64,000 nt of DNA from Paenibacillus pabuli (GCF_039831995.1 NZ_JBDOIO010000003.1:1798001-1862000); one strand, 5' to 3'; positions 9,208 to 18,360 are shown, counted from the first letter of the stretch. Made by a program: numbers and translations. Notes: a model not told the origin generated them from the sequence alone.

Positions 9208-9700
9208 TTTTCCGGCGAAGTGCCGTTTCCACTTCCGGGGACACCAGATCGGTTACATCTCCATGGTAATGAGCAATTTCCTTGACGATACTGGAGCTTA
9301 AATACGAATATTTCGGATTGGTCATCATAAAGATGGTTTCCGCATCCGGGTTCAGCTTGCTGTTGGTGGAAGCAAGCTGCAGCTCGTATTCAAAATCAGT
9401 CACGGAGCGTATGCCACGTACGATAACCTGAGCTTCCTTTTGCCGAACATAATTGGCTGTCAGATCACGGAAGCTATCCACTTCCACATTAGACAGATGG
9501 CCTGTAACTTCTGTAATGAGCGCTTTACGCTCTTCCACCGTGAACAGTGGATTTTTGCTCATATTATTCAGTACAGCCACGATGACGCGGTCAAATTGCT
9601 TGGACGCCCTGGCGATAATGTCCAGATGGCCCATCGTTACAGGATCAAAACTCCCGGGATATACGGCAATCCGTTCCTGCCTGTGTATCATTTCAGTCAT
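9185..9700 (-). CDS. coaD: phosphopantetheine adenylyltransferase
   Basis: CoaD transfers AMP from ATP to 4'-phosphopantetheine in coenzyme A synthesis. The 171-residue protein has the nucleotidyltransferase motif [17 protein letters not shown], the [13 protein letters not shown] segment and the C-terminal [12 protein letters not shown], the family's ISSTxxR/K equivalent. It overlaps the end of rsmD by eight bases, with AGAGGAGG upstream, so rsmD and coaD form a coupled pair as in Bacillus (ylbH-coaD). Confidence 0.97.
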   Translation of the reverse strand: MTEMIHRQERIAVYPGSFDPVTMGHLDIIARASKQFDRVIVAVLNNMSKNPLFTVEERKALITEVTGHLSNVEVDSFRDLTANYVRQKEAQVIVRGIRSVTDFEYELQLASTNSKLNPDAETIFMMTNPKYSYLSSSIVKEIAHYHGDVTDLVSPEVETALRRKISEKNGG

Positions 9701-10301
9701 GAGGAGCCTCCTCTTCTGCTATGCTGTTTTCTCCATCAATCGATGCCTCAGGTGCATAATCATAGATGGACACAGCTGTCTCCCCATACACAGCCTTGCG
9801 CGTTTGTTCAAACGGGCCGAATTGCTCAGGGTAACTATATTTGGATTCATATTCAAGCACGATCGTCGCTTCCGGCTTAAGCAGTTCAAGTTCATGCATC
9901 GTAAGCATCAGCTCATCCCCGTTTTTCATCCGGTAAGGCGGATCGAGAAACACCAGATCAAATTGTGTCGTTCGCTTGGCAAGCGCCTTTAACGCACGAC
10001 CTGCATCATTACGGTATATAGCTGCCTGATCCTCCAGCTTGGTTGCCTTCAGATTGGCGCGGATCACTTCAATACTTTTGGATTCCAAATCAACAAAAAC
10101 AGCCTTGTCCATGCCGCGGCTCAGCGCCTCAATTCCGAGACCACCACTACCCGCAAACAAATCCAATGCTGTACCGCCCTCAAAATAAGGGCCAATCATG
10201 CTAAACAGCGCTTCCTTCACCTTGTCGGTGGTCGGACGTGTTCCATTGCCAGGAACAGCCTTCAGCGGTCTGCCTTTCGCACTCCCGGATACCACTCTCA
10301 C
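9693..10301 (-). CDS. rsmD: 16S rRNA (guanine(966)-N2)-methyltransferase RsmD
   Basis: RsmD methylates a guanine of 16S rRNA (G966 in E. coli numbering). The 202-residue protein starts [18 protein letters not shown], has the SAM-binding motif [19 protein letters not shown] and the catalytic DPPY. GTG at 10301 is used as start, with AAGGTG upstream. It overlaps coaD at the 3' end. Confidence 0.95.
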   Translation of the reverse strand: MRVVSGSAKGRPLKAVPGNGTRPTTDKVKEALFSMIGPYFEGGTALDLFAGSGGLGIEALSRGMDKAVFVDLESKSIEVIRANLKATKLEDQAAIYRNDAGRALKALAKRTTQFDLVFLDPPYRMKNGDELMLTMHELELLKPEATIVLEYESKYSYPEQFGPFEQTRKAVYGETAVSIYDYAPEASIDGENSIAEEEAPHD

Positions 10302-10406
10302 TGATGAGTCACCTTTTCTCTCTATGTAAGTTTATTGATACAGCTATCGTACCACACTCGGGTTCAGTTTGAAAAATAGTCTAACTTCATTCATTTCAAA
10401 AAATTG

Positions 10407-10435
10407 TTGACCCGTTGTTGACGCATATGTATAAA
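10407..10435 (+). promoter_or_regulatory. strong sigma-A promoter facing an apparent non-coding transcript
   Basis: TTGACC at 10407-10412 and TATAAA at 10430-10435 are separated by exactly 17 bases. No gene on the plus strand follows; a terminator follows about 120 bases later. Confidence 0.78.
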
Positions 10436-10441
10436 AAGGAA

Positions 10442-10580
10442 ACATTTCGGCCATTCTATAATTATCGACATCACAAGTGTCGTAGACAACCGCGGAGAAG
10501 ACTTACGTTTCCCCATAAGCTCTTCGTCCGGTTTCTCCTCTCCCATGAAAAATAGGCCCTCGAAAGAGGGCCTGTTTTTA
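10442..10580 (+). ncRNA. candidate small regulatory RNA
   Basis: A transcript of about 135 bases would start near 10442 from the promoter upstream and end in the T run of a GAAA-tetraloop hairpin. Inside it are a CGACA/TGTCG hairpin (about 10466-10482) and a longer stem in which GAAGA-CTTA pairs with TAAG-CTCTTC. C-rich single-stranded stretches (TTTCCCC in the loop and CTCCTCTCCCAT before the terminator) are complementary to Shine-Dalgarno sequences. There is no open frame with a ribosome binding site. The C-rich design recalls the RsaE/RoxS RNAs of Firmicutes, but no homology is claimed. Confidence 0.6.
10554..10580 (+). terminator. hairpin terminator with GAAA loop, active on both strands
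   Basis: AGGCCCTC pairs perfectly with GAGGGCCT around GAAA. The plus strand continues TGTTTTTA and the minus strand ATTTTTC, so it can end both the candidate small RNA and the minus-strand gene pair that ends at 10629. Confidence 0.9.
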
Positions 10581-10628
10581 TTTGCTTTCAAATATGTATA
10601 GAAACATTAGTAAGACTGTATGCCTTCT

Positions 10629-11060
10629 TCAATAAGGTGTTACGACTTCTTCCACTTCAACATCTGTTTCCGGCACCAACCAGCCGATTTCTTTGAGCCA
10701 AACTTCCATGTCATTCAGAAACGCTGCATGATCCAAATTTGCTATTTTGTATTTCTTTATCTTCTCACTCAAAAAAGCATAAAAGGAATGACCTAACTCA
10801 ACCCGTTGCCTTCTTTTACTGAACTCTTTGTAACGGTCCTCGCTGACCGTCATGTCAAAATAAATCACCTGCTCCTTTTTGGCATATCTGACCGAAGATT
10901 TTCGTTCATATTCTTCCGGCAGGCAGCGAAAAACAAAGAACAGCTCGATATCACATGCCGGATACTTCATTTCAGCTTGTTCAAAAACAGGCTGTAATTC
11001 GTCAGATAGTGAGGCAACGGATGTTAAACCAGACGTGTCGGATGTTTTGCCCAGTTTCAA
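10629..11060 (-). CDS. hypothetical protein, soluble, 143 residues
   Basis: I do not recognise this protein. It is predicted soluble, with many charged residues and no signal peptide. Its start is TTG at 11058-11060, overlapping the stop of the upstream membrane-protein gene as TTGA, with GGAGGTGGGGG just upstream, so translation is probably coupled. The protein has segments DIELFFVFRCLPEEYERKS and HAAFLNDMEVWLKEIGWLVP. The tight coupling suggests it works with the three-helix membrane protein before it. The gene runs toward the shared terminator at 10554-10573. Confidence 0.7.
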   Translation of the reverse strand: MKLGKTSDTSGLTSVASLSDELQPVFEQAEMKYPACDIELFFVFRCLPEEYERKSSVRYAKKEQVIYFDMTVSEDRYKEFSKRRQRVELGHSFYAFLSEKIKKYKIANLDHAAFLNDMEVWLKEIGWLVPETDVEVEEVVTPY

Positions 11061-11377
11061 ATTCCCCCACCTCCTTGATGCTCCGGTTTTCCATTGTCGT
11101 TCATCTCCCGGTATTTCCGATTGGAGCGCCGCAAGTTAACCATGGAGACCAGCAGAAGAACTACCGGTAAGAATAAATTCCAATTCTGCTTGATTATCAT
11201 CACAATACTGAAGAACACAATCGCGAGCCAAACCAATATTTCAATAGCCTCAGCCTTGGTTAGCGTAAGCTTAAACGCTTTTTTGGAGATGAGACGAACG
11301 AGGTAATACACAAGCACAGCATAGAACACACCCATACCTAGGATTGCGACTAGAGCAATTAACATTTCCATGAACAT
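11057..11377 (-). CDS. small hypothetical membrane protein, 106 residues
   Basis: This small protein has three hydrophobic segments (about residues 3-28, 43-62 and 66-82) and a polar C-terminal tail ending in GGGGI. Nothing in it identifies a family. GGAGGTGAGAGGGGC precedes the ATG at 11377. It is the first gene of a two-gene unit coupled to the soluble protein downstream by a TTGA overlap. Confidence 0.72.
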   Translation of the reverse strand: MFMEMLIALVAILGMGVFYAVLVYYLVRLISKKAFKLTLTKAEAIEILVWLAIVFFSIVMIIKQNWNLFLPVVLLLVSMVNLRRSNRKYREMNDNGKPEHQGGGGI

Positions 11378-11482
11378 GCCCCTCTCACCTCCAAATTTGT
11401 TTTACCTTAAGTTCCTTTATTTTACCATATAAGAAAATGTGTGTCTCAAGTTAGACTCCAAGACATATTTTGCGTTTCCATG

Positions 11483-11788
11483 TTATTTCTCTTCCGTAAT
11501 AACCGTTGCGTTGTAGATCACAACACGTTTCCCATCCAGGTCAAACAGCACTTTATTTCCGTATTCCGTATCCTGCACATCGATTTTCCCCTCATACGTC
11601 TGAATCAGTTCCCCAGAGTCACTGTATACCTTAACTACGCGTTCCAGACCACCGGAATTATTGGATCTCATCGTTTTCAGCGCCCGCTCCCCCGAAGCCG
11701 TATTAAAATACCAGATAAAACACCCCACAATGATGCCAAGCACAGCCAGTACGGTAACCCAAACACCTGCTTTTGCCTTTCTGCTCAT
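11483..11788 (-). CDS. small membrane-anchored protein, DUF5052-like
   Basis: The 101-residue protein has one N-terminal membrane segment (about residues 8-28) with a cysteine in IIVGCFIWYFN, so it may be anchored to or secreted across the membrane. The rest (SNNSGGLERVVKVYSDSGE, TYEGKIDVQDTEYGNKVLFD, GKRVVIYNATVI) resembles a small beta-rich domain I associate with DUF5052-type proteins; the family name is from memory. AAGGAGGGG lies at the right distance from the ATG. Function is not known. Confidence 0.7.
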   Translation of the reverse strand: MSRKAKAGVWVTVLAVLGIIVGCFIWYFNTASGERALKTMRSNNSGGLERVVKVYSDSGELIQTYEGKIDVQDTEYGNKVLFDLDGKRVVIYNATVITEEK

Positions 11789-11882
11789 ATTGATGCCCCT
11801 CCTTCAATCCATGTCTCCTACAGTACGAAGCAGCTTCGACAGCGGTTTCACGAAATACGATTCTCCACTCTCTTTCTATAAC

Positions 11883-11918
11883 AAAAACAGAGGCCATCCG
11901 ATATACGGAGACCCCTGT
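11883..11918 (-). terminator. terminator after the GH2 beta-galactosidase gene
   Basis: On the minus strand ACAGGGGTC pairs with GGCCTCTGT (two G-U pairs) around an inner CCG/CGG stem, followed by five T. It lies about 25 bases after the stop codon. Confidence 0.85.
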
Positions 11919-11941
11919 TCTGTATTTATTTGATCAGACTT

Positions 11942-14900
11942 TTACAGTGCGCGAATGACAAATTCAAATTCCAATTCGCCGTCCGAGGCAATGCGATATT
12001 CCGGATGAACCGGCGCACCCCAGCTATCATCACCGCCAACACCCATTTGTTTACCGGCTACAGTAACCACCGTATAATGCACTGGCGGCAGTTCGTATGC
12101 ATGCTGTGCGTTCTCCAGTTCGAATGCCGTATATGGCGATACGTTCAGCTCAACGGGAGCTGCAGAAGCTTCAATTTTGAAGCCGCGTCCTGCATCATCG
12201 GTCAACTTCGCCCAGCGTACTCCTGTACGGTTACCCGATTCCTGTGGCACCAGGTATGGCGCAACAGTATCCGCCACTGTGCTGCCGTGAATGCCCAAAC
12301 GTGCACCAAATGCACGATCCGCATAGTTTTCTTCAGGTCCCATCGCCAGCCATTCCACGTTACCGTATTCCGGTGACGTTTTGAAAGTCAAGGCATGAAT
12401 CGGAAGATCCGGCAATCCTGCTGTTCCTTTGTAAGCGTTATGAACATGCACGCTTCCATCTGCACGCACCGTATAAGCCACTTTCACTTGCACATCTGCC
12501 GAAATGTTGAGCTTGTATGTGAATTCAATTCGATATTGATCCGGTTTCTGTTCTGCCTTCCACTCTACACATCTTGGCAGCAGACTAGCGGCATACCATG
12601 CACCTAATTCGAAGCCCATTGCTGTCCCTTTATCATTATCTGTCGTTGCCCGCCAGAACAATGGTGCAGGAGGCTGAGCAATCGTCTCGCGGCCTGACAG
12701 TTTGAGGGATACCAATGTTCCGAAGGCTTTGGAGAACAGCACATGAGTATGACCTACACGGACACCAATATTCACGTCGCCTTCAACCACTTGAATATCA
12801 TTCGTCAGATTCGAATCATCTGCAGCTGTTTCATCTGAATTAACCTGATCCTGTGTGAAAATATATTGGCCAAACGCGACTTCGTCACCTTTATCTGCCC
12901 AGAGCGTAGCCGCTTTTAGAACAAATGCAGTATTAACTGCATATTCGCCGCCGGCCAGAGTGTCTGCATCCAGTGGAAGACTCACTGTCTTTTCGCTTTG
13001 TGCCGGAACATTGACTTCCAATGTTCCGCGCAGCACTTCATGTCCCTCGCGTTCCAGGCTGTACACCAGCTCCAATGCAGATGTATCTGCGAACAGGTTG
13101 CCGTTCACGATTTTGACGCCTTCCCGATCCGGGAACAGCTTGATATTTTGATACAGGAATTTCACTTCCTGCATTTTGGCCGTTACTTTGCGATCCGCAT
13201 GCACGATGCCGTTTCCACAGAACGAGTAGTCCGAAGGACGATCTCCGAAGTCACCGCCGTAAGCGAGGAATTCCTTGCCGTAACGATCTTTCTTGTAAAT
13301 GGATTGATCGATGTAATCCCAGATGAATCCACCCTGATACATCGGGTATTTATCTTCCAATTCCGTATACTTGTGCATGCCACCGATGGAGTTCCCCATG
13401 GCGTGCATGTACTCACAGCTGATGTAAGGCTTAGTCGGATTCGCATTCAGGAATTCCTCAATGTCTGCCGGCTTGGCATACATGCGAGTCTCCATATCAC
13501 TTGTCTCATCAAAACGACGATCATGGAAAACTCCCTCATAATGCACCAGACGTGTTGGATCAGCCGACTTGAAGTATTGGGATACTTTATAGATGACCTC
13601 ACCACCATGTGACTCGTTACCGCAGGACCAGATCAGAATGGACGGGTGGTTTTTGTCACGCTCCACCATGGATACAGCGCGGTCCATGACAATGTCATGC
13701 CACTCTGGTTTATCTCCGGGAATTACCCAGGAAGGCTCAACGGCGCCAAGCTTTTGCCAGGAACCATGTGTCTCCAGGTTCATCTCATCAATAACATACA
13801 ACCCGTATTCGTCACACAATTCATACCACAGGCTTTGGTTCGGATAGTGTGATGTACGAACCGCATTCATATTGTTCTGTTTGATAGTACGCACATCCCA
13901 GAGCATATCCTCTTTGGTAATGGCACGACCACGGCGCGGGTTGAACTCGTGACGGTTGACTCCTTTGAACACAATGCGCTTACCGTTGATATGCATCACT
14001 TTATCAATCATTTCAAACTTGCGGAAACCAACAGACTGAGGCACAACCTCAACCAGCTGACCTGCAGCATCATATACACGAATGTATAAACGATACAAAT
14101 ACGGTATTTCCGCACTCCAAAGGTTTACCTTACCGATCTCTTCCTGAAGACTAACAAGACCATTAGTAACTTCCACACCACCAAATGTTCTCCATGTGTT
14201 TCCTTCAGCATCGCGCAGCTCAGCCTCTACTCGTGCTCCGGCAGAAGCTTTACCTTCCAGCTTCAAATCGAGGTTCAGCGTACCGTTTGTGTAGGACTTG
14301 TCCAGATCCGTTACCACACGCAGATCCCGAATGTGTGCTGCAGGTACGGTATAGAGATACACGTCTCTAAAAATGCCGGAGAAGCGCCAGAAGTCCTGAT
14401 CTTCCAGCCAGCTGCCCGTGCTGCGTTGATATACTTCCACAGCCAGTCTGTTCTCTCCATCCTGAAGGAATGGCGTCAGATCGAAGTCTGATGGAGTGAA
14501 GCTATCTTCCCCGTATCCTACAAATTGTCCATTCAGCCACACATAGAATGCTGACTCTACTCCCTGAAAGGAGATGTATACCGGATTGTTCTGCCATCCT
14601 GATGGCAGGTGGAACGTCCGAATGTAGCTTCCTACTGCATTTTTGTCCTGTGGCAGTGCTGGCGGGCGCAGTTCATTCAACCCATCCCAAGGATATTGCG
14701 TATTCACATATTGAATTTGGCCATACCCCTGAAGCTGAATGTGCCCTGGCACTTCGATGTCATCCCAGCCTTCATAGGAGAAATCTGATTTGTAGAACAG
14801 CTCGGGCCGGCAATCCGGACGAACGGCATAATTGAATTTCCAGGTTCCGTTCAGGTCATAACGCATCTTCATGGTACCTGAAGCCTGCGCCTCTTCCATA

Positions 14901-14998
14901 GTGCTGTAGTAACGATGATCCGAGTAAGCGTTTAAACGGTTAACCTCAAAAACGCTTACATCTCCCAACCAGTTGATATCTGCTTGTGTTGCTTTCAT
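11942..14998 (-). CDS. lacZ: glycoside hydrolase family 2 beta-galactosidase (LacZ type)
   Basis: The enzyme hydrolyses beta-galactosides in the cytoplasm. At 1018 residues it has the full LacZ five-domain length: sugar-binding N-terminus, immunoglobulin-like domain, TIM barrel and C-terminal small-chain domain. The acid/base Glu462 is in WSCGNESHGGE and the nucleophile Glu529 in CEYMHAMGNS, close to E. coli 461 and 537. GGGAGAG precedes the ATG. The gene follows an ABC sugar importer and two-component system on the same strand but has its own likely promoter and a hairpin in front, so it can be expressed both with and without them. No signal peptide is present, which fits cleavage after uptake of oligosaccharides. 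Natural substrate not certain. Confidence 0.95.
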   Translation of the reverse strand: MKATQADINWLGDVSVFEVNRLNAYSDHRYYSTMEEAQASGTMKMRYDLNGTWKFNYAVRPDCRPELFYKSDFSYEGWDDIEVPGHIQLQGYGQIQYVNTQYPWDGLNELRPPALPQDKNAVGSYIRTFHLPSGWQNNPVYISFQGVESAFYVWLNGQFVGYGEDSFTPSDFDLTPFLQDGENRLAVEVYQRSTGSWLEDQDFWRFSGIFRDVYLYTVPAAHIRDLRVVTDLDKSYTNGTLNLDLKLEGKASAGARVEAELRDAEGNTWRTFGGVEVTNGLVSLQEEIGKVNLWSAEIPYLYRLYIRVYDAAGQLVEVVPQSVGFRKFEMIDKVMHINGKRIVFKGVNRHEFNPRRGRAITKEDMLWDVRTIKQNNMNAVRTSHYPNQSLWYELCDEYGLYVIDEMNLETHGSWQKLGAVEPSWVIPGDKPEWHDIVMDRAVSMVERDKNHPSILIWSCGNESHGGEVIYKVSQYFKSADPTRLVHYEGVFHDRRFDETSDMETRMYAKPADIEEFLNANPTKPYISCEYMHAMGNSIGGMHKYTELEDKYPMYQGGFIWDYIDQSIYKKDRYGKEFLAYGGDFGDRPSDYSFCGNGIVHADRKVTAKMQEVKFLYQNIKLFPDREGVKIVNGNLFADTSALELVYSLEREGHEVLRGTLEVNVPAQSEKTVSLPLDADTLAGGEYAVNTAFVLKAATLWADKGDEVAFGQYIFTQDQVNSDETAADDSNLTNDIQVVEGDVNIGVRVGHTHVLFSKAFGTLVSLKLSGRETIAQPPAPLFWRATTDNDKGTAMGFELGAWYAASLLPRCVEWKAEQKPDQYRIEFTYKLNISADVQVKVAYTVRADGSVHVHNAYKGTAGLPDLPIHALTFKTSPEYGNVEWLAMGPEENYADRAFGARLGIHGSTVADTVAPYLVPQESGNRTGVRWAKLTDDAGRGFKIEASAAPVELNVSPYTAFELENAQHAYELPPVHYTVVTVAGKQMGVGGDDSWGAPVHPEYRIASDGELEFEFVIRAL

Positions 14999-15024
14999 CG
15001 GCTCTCTCTCCCTCTAGTACGAAA

Positions 15025-15052
15025 TGTATAGTATGAATTATTCAAGATTCAA
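15025..15052 (-). promoter_or_regulatory. possible lacZ promoter
   Basis: On the minus strand TTGAAT (15052-15047) and TATACA (15030-15025) are separated by 16 bases, about 30 bases before the lacZ start codon. Confidence 0.45.
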
Positions 15053-15079
15053 TCCGTATTTCCTCTTCCAATAATAAAC

Positions 15080-15126
15080 AGAAAGACAGAGGTACACCAT
15101 TGCTGGTGTCCTCTGCGTCTCTTTCT
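15080..15126 (-). terminator. long hairpin between ABC permease and lacZ genes
   Basis: AGAAAGAC/GTCTcTTTCT, AGAGG/CCTCT and ACACC/GGTGT stack into one stem with small bulges. The minus strand continues with only a weak T stretch (TGTTTATTATT), so read-through or attenuation is as likely as full termination. Confidence 0.65.
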
Positions 15127-15160
15127 ACATCGATCTTTTCAGATGACATCCACTATTCCA

Positions 15161-15991
15161 TTATTTCACGGAACCAACCATACCAGCGACAAAGTGTTTC
15201 TGCATAATGAAGAATACTAAGGCTGTTGGCAGCGTGGCAATGACAATCGCTGTCATGATAACCCCATAATCCGGTGAGTAACTGGAGCCGAGATTGGAGA
15301 TCAGCAATGGAATCGTTTGTTGATCCGGTGTCTGCAGCACAACGAGTGGCCACAGGTAGTTGTTCCAGCTGCTCATGAAAGTAATGATCGCAGCTGCCGC
15401 ATATGTTGTTTTCATTGTAGGCATGTAGATTTTCAGGAAGATCCCCAGTTCGCTAAGACCGTCGATCCGGCCAGCTTCAAGCATCTCTTTCGGGAACATT
15501 TTCGTGTTCTGACGGAAGAAGAAGATCAGGAATGCCGTGGTGATGGTTGGCAGAATGACTGCTGCCATCGTGTTGATTCCCATAAACGGTGCAATTCCCG
15601 AGATGGTTGCAAACATCCGATAGAGCGGTACCATCAATGCCGCGAACGGAATCATCATGGAAAGCAGCAGGATATTGAAGACAATGTCACGTGATTTCGT
15701 CCGGTACACTTCAAAACCGTAACCAGCCAAGGAACCAATCAACAGAGCAAGCACTGTGGAAATAACGGACACAATGGCTGAGTTGCCTAGTGCCTGTACC
15801 AGATTGGTCGTATCCAGCAGCTTAGTGAAGTTATCAATAAAAGCCGAACCTGGTAACAATCTGCCTCTGGTTACATCTACCGAAGCATTCGTGGAGCTGA
15901 CGAGCATCCAGAAAAATGGGAAGATCGATATGAAGGCCACGAGGGACAGGAATACATAGGTGAAAATGCGTTTCACTTTGTTCTTAGCCAT
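15161..15991 (-). CDS. carbohydrate ABC transporter permease, MalG type
   Basis: This is the second membrane subunit of a carbohydrate importer of the CUT1 class. The 276-residue protein has six predicted membrane segments and the EAA loop (EMLEAGRIDGLSELGIFLKIYMP) that contacts the ATPase. ATG at 15991 is chosen because AGGTGA precedes it; it overlaps the upstream permease gene by eight bases. No ATPase gene is present; such importers commonly use a shared MsmX-type ATPase. Substrate is inferred from the linked beta-galactosidase. Confidence 0.92.
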   Translation of the reverse strand: MAKNKVKRIFTYVFLSLVAFISIFPFFWMLVSSTNASVDVTRGRLLPGSAFIDNFTKLLDTTNLVQALGNSAIVSVISTVLALLIGSLAGYGFEVYRTKSRDIVFNILLLSMMIPFAALMVPLYRMFATISGIAPFMGINTMAAVILPTITTAFLIFFFRQNTKMFPKEMLEAGRIDGLSELGIFLKIYMPTMKTTYAAAAIITFMSSWNNYLWPLVVLQTPDQQTIPLLISNLGSSYSPDYGVIMTAIVIATLPTALVFFIMQKHFVAGMVGSVK

Positions 15992-16880
15992 TTTTATCAC
16001 CTGCCACTTTAAACTGGATGATGGACAATACGATAATCATCAGCACGATGGAATACGAAACGGTTGCCGCATATCCGAAGTCCGGTGAATATTTGAACGA
16101 AAGGTTATAGATGTATTGCGAGATGGACATGGTTGCATTACCCGGTCCACCCTTGGTGATGTTCATGATCTCATCGAAGATTTGCAAGGTACCAATCGTT
16201 GATGTGATGGACGTGAACAGGATAATCGGTTTGAGCAACGGTACTGTAATTTTGAAAAATTGAGTAAATGCGTTCGCACCATCAATCCGTGCTGCTTCGT
16301 AGATGGATTGATCGATATTTTGCAGGGAAGACAGATAGAAAATCATGTTATATCCGGTCCAACGCCAAGTAACGGCGATTATGATCGTAATTTTAGCCCA
16401 AAACGGGTCGGTGATCCATTGAATCGGTTCAGCAATGACATGCAGATTCATCAGGAATTGATTGACCATTCCATCTGCAGAGAACAAATACTTGAATACT
16501 ACAGAGTATGCAACCAGTGAGGTTACGCAAGGCAAAAAGATTGCAGTACGGAAAAAGCTGCGGAAGCGCAGTGTGCTGTCATTCAATAGCACGGAAATAA
16601 ACAATCCGAGAATGATCATGACGGGCACTTGAATGATCAGATACAAAAATGTATTTGATACGGCAGTACGGAACGTTGTATCAATAAACAACCTTTTATA
16701 GTTATCGAGCCCCGTAAATTCAAGATTGGCACCCACGCCAGACTTGAAAGATAAGAGCAGTGCCTGCAGCATCGGATAGAAGTAAAATGCAACGATCCCG
16801 ATGACAGCGAGCGAAATAAAAGCCCATCCAGTCAAATTATTTTTCTTTTGGAGACTGTCTCCTGTATTCATGGCTTTCAC
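15984..16880 (-). CDS. carbohydrate ABC transporter permease, MalF type
   Basis: First membrane subunit of the sugar importer. The 298-residue protein has six membrane segments and the EAA motif (SIYEAARIDGANAFTQFFKI) for coupling to the ATPase. GTG at 16880 is preferred because AGGAG lies seven bases upstream; a start at 16937 would lie inside the large stem-loop. It follows the binding-protein gene after 137 bases and overlaps the next permease gene. Confidence 0.9.
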   Translation of the reverse strand: MKAMNTGDSLQKKNNLTGWAFISLAVIGIVAFYFYPMLQALLLSFKSGVGANLEFTGLDNYKRLFIDTTFRTAVSNTFLYLIIQVPVMIILGLFISVLLNDSTLRFRSFFRTAIFLPCVTSLVAYSVVFKYLFSADGMVNQFLMNLHVIAEPIQWITDPFWAKITIIIAVTWRWTGYNMIFYLSSLQNIDQSIYEAARIDGANAFTQFFKITVPLLKPIILFTSITSTIGTLQIFDEIMNITKGGPGNATMSISQYIYNLSFKYSPDFGYAATVSYSIVLMIIVLSIIQFKVAGDKNG

Positions 16881-16911
16881 AGTATGGCTCCTCTCTCTCC
16901 ATGCAACATGG

Positions 16912-16999
16912 ATAGAACCCATGGAGCCTTTCACCATGTCCGGTCGGCTGTTTGCTTCGCCAGACGGTGGAACGGCTCCGATGCTTCCTTGGGTTCTAT
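16912..16999 (-). other. 88-base stem-loop between solute-binding protein and permease genes
   Basis: ATAGAACCCA pairs perfectly with TGGGTTCTAT at the base; GGAGCC pairs with GGCTCC further in, followed by a TTCCACC/GGTGAA segment. There is no T run, so it is not a terminator. Stem-loops at this place in sugar operons commonly protect the upstream message and give more binding protein than permease; that role is inferred here. Confidence 0.82.
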
Positions 17000-17017
17000 A
17001 AGTTACCGTGGATCATC

Positions 17018-18310
17018 TTAGTTTAATTGAGCTTCAGCTTGTTTTTGTGCATCAGCCAGAACGTCGTCAATCGCTTTGCCGTTCAGGAAGTTTTGCATTT
17101 CAACAACCAGAATGTCTTCAATTGCATATGTGTTGATACCGTAATTTACGCTAGGAATTTCTTCAGTCCATTTTGCGAAGTCTGCAAACACTTTTTGTCC
17201 ACCGAAGAACTCATCTTCTTTGCTAAACGCTTCACCTTCAGCAGCCGGTTTGTATGTTCCGATTGCGCCGATACCGTTAAGCAGGTCTTGATACAATTGT
17301 TTGTCAGAACCAAACGTGCTGCCGAGGAAATCTGCAGCTTGATCTGCACCAGGAACGTTGTTCATTACATACCAGGAGCTGCCTCCGAGGTTGGATGCAT
17401 GTACAGAGTTTGGTTGACCAGCCATTTTAGGAAGCGGAGCTACCGCCCATTGACCGGATTGGGATGCTTCTTGACGAACAGATGGTGTAATCCAGTTTCC
17501 TGTTGGAATGGTGGATACGTCACCGTTGTTAAAGGCTGCCACGAACTGGCTCCAGTCGGAGTTCAGTTTAACCACATTTGCATCCATCATGGCTTTGTAA
17601 GTTACAAATGCTTCTTTCAGTGCTGCATTGCCAGCCAGGTCTGGTGTTTTACCATCTTCTTTGGAATACCATGAACCTGCGGATTGAATCATCATACGGA
17701 TCAGACCCAGATCATTCGGATCAAGCGTGATCAGATCTTTACCTGTTTTTGCTTTGACATCTTTACCAATTTGGATGTAATCATCCCAAGTGATATCTTG
17801 CAGATCTTCAGCTTTGTAACCAGCTTGCTCCAGCAGGTCTGTTCTGTAGTAGAGACCCGTTACACCAGAGTCAAATGGAACACCGTATTGTTTGCCGTCA
17901 TAAGCTGTCGGTCCCAATTTGTAATCGGCAAAGTCAGAAGCCGTGAAGTTGGAAGACAGATCCTTGAAGGCATCAGGGTAAGCGTTCAGGAAGCTTTGTG
18001 CACGGTAGTCTTCAATCAGTACGATGTTTGGAAGACCGTTGCTTGTTCCGGAGTTCAAACCTGTGTTGAGTTTTTGGATAATATCATTTTGTGCGTATTC
18101 AACAACGTTGATTTTTACGTCAGGGTGATCCTTAGCGTACGCTTCTTTTGCTGTATTCAATGCAGCAATGTTGAACGATGGGTCCCAAGCCCAGATCGTA
18201 ATCTCATTGGATGCTTGCTCACCCTCGCTTGCCGTGTTGCCTCCTCCACCGGAAGAACATGCGGACAACAGCAGGACAGTAACGAGCATCAATACCCACA
18301 TTTTTTTCAA
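17018..18310 (-). CDS. extracellular sugar-binding lipoprotein of ABC transporter
   Basis: This is the solute receptor of the importer, anchored outside the membrane. The 430-residue protein begins with a lipoprotein signal, MKKMWVLMLVTVLLLSACSS; the lipobox cysteine is followed by a glycine/serine linker. The family-1 binding-protein segments ITIWAWDPSFN and GTSNGLPNIVLIEDY follow. TTG at 18310 is chosen because GGGGAG precedes it and the signal peptide then starts at residue 1; the frame remains open upstream but would add a long charged leader. A cre-like site lies in the leader. Substrate likely a beta-galactoside or plant oligosaccharide, by context. Confidence 0.92.
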   Translation of the reverse strand: MKKMWVLMLVTVLLLSACSSGGGGNTASEGEQASNEITIWAWDPSFNIAALNTAKEAYAKDHPDVKINVVEYAQNDIIQKLNTGLNSGTSNGLPNIVLIEDYRAQSFLNAYPDAFKDLSSNFTASDFADYKLGPTAYDGKQYGVPFDSGVTGLYYRTDLLEQAGYKAEDLQDITWDDYIQIGKDVKAKTGKDLITLDPNDLGLIRMMIQSAGSWYSKEDGKTPDLAGNAALKEAFVTYKAMMDANVVKLNSDWSQFVAAFNNGDVSTIPTGNWITPSVRQEASQSGQWAVAPLPKMAGQPNSVHASNLGGSSWYVMNNVPGADQAADFLGSTFGSDKQLYQDLLNGIGAIGTYKPAAEGEAFSKEDEFFGGQKVFADFAKWTEEIPSVNYGINTYAIEDILVVEMQNFLNGKAIDDVLADAQKQAEAQLN

Positions 18311-18360
18311 ATCATTCAACTCCCCTTCAACCTCTTTGTGTGTAATTTGTTTGCGTTTTC

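Noticed and set aside
10391..10591. 66-residue minus-strand frame across the small-RNA region
   Set aside because: It starts inside the terminator hairpin and has no ribosome binding site; the plus strand has a clear promoter-to-terminator unit instead.
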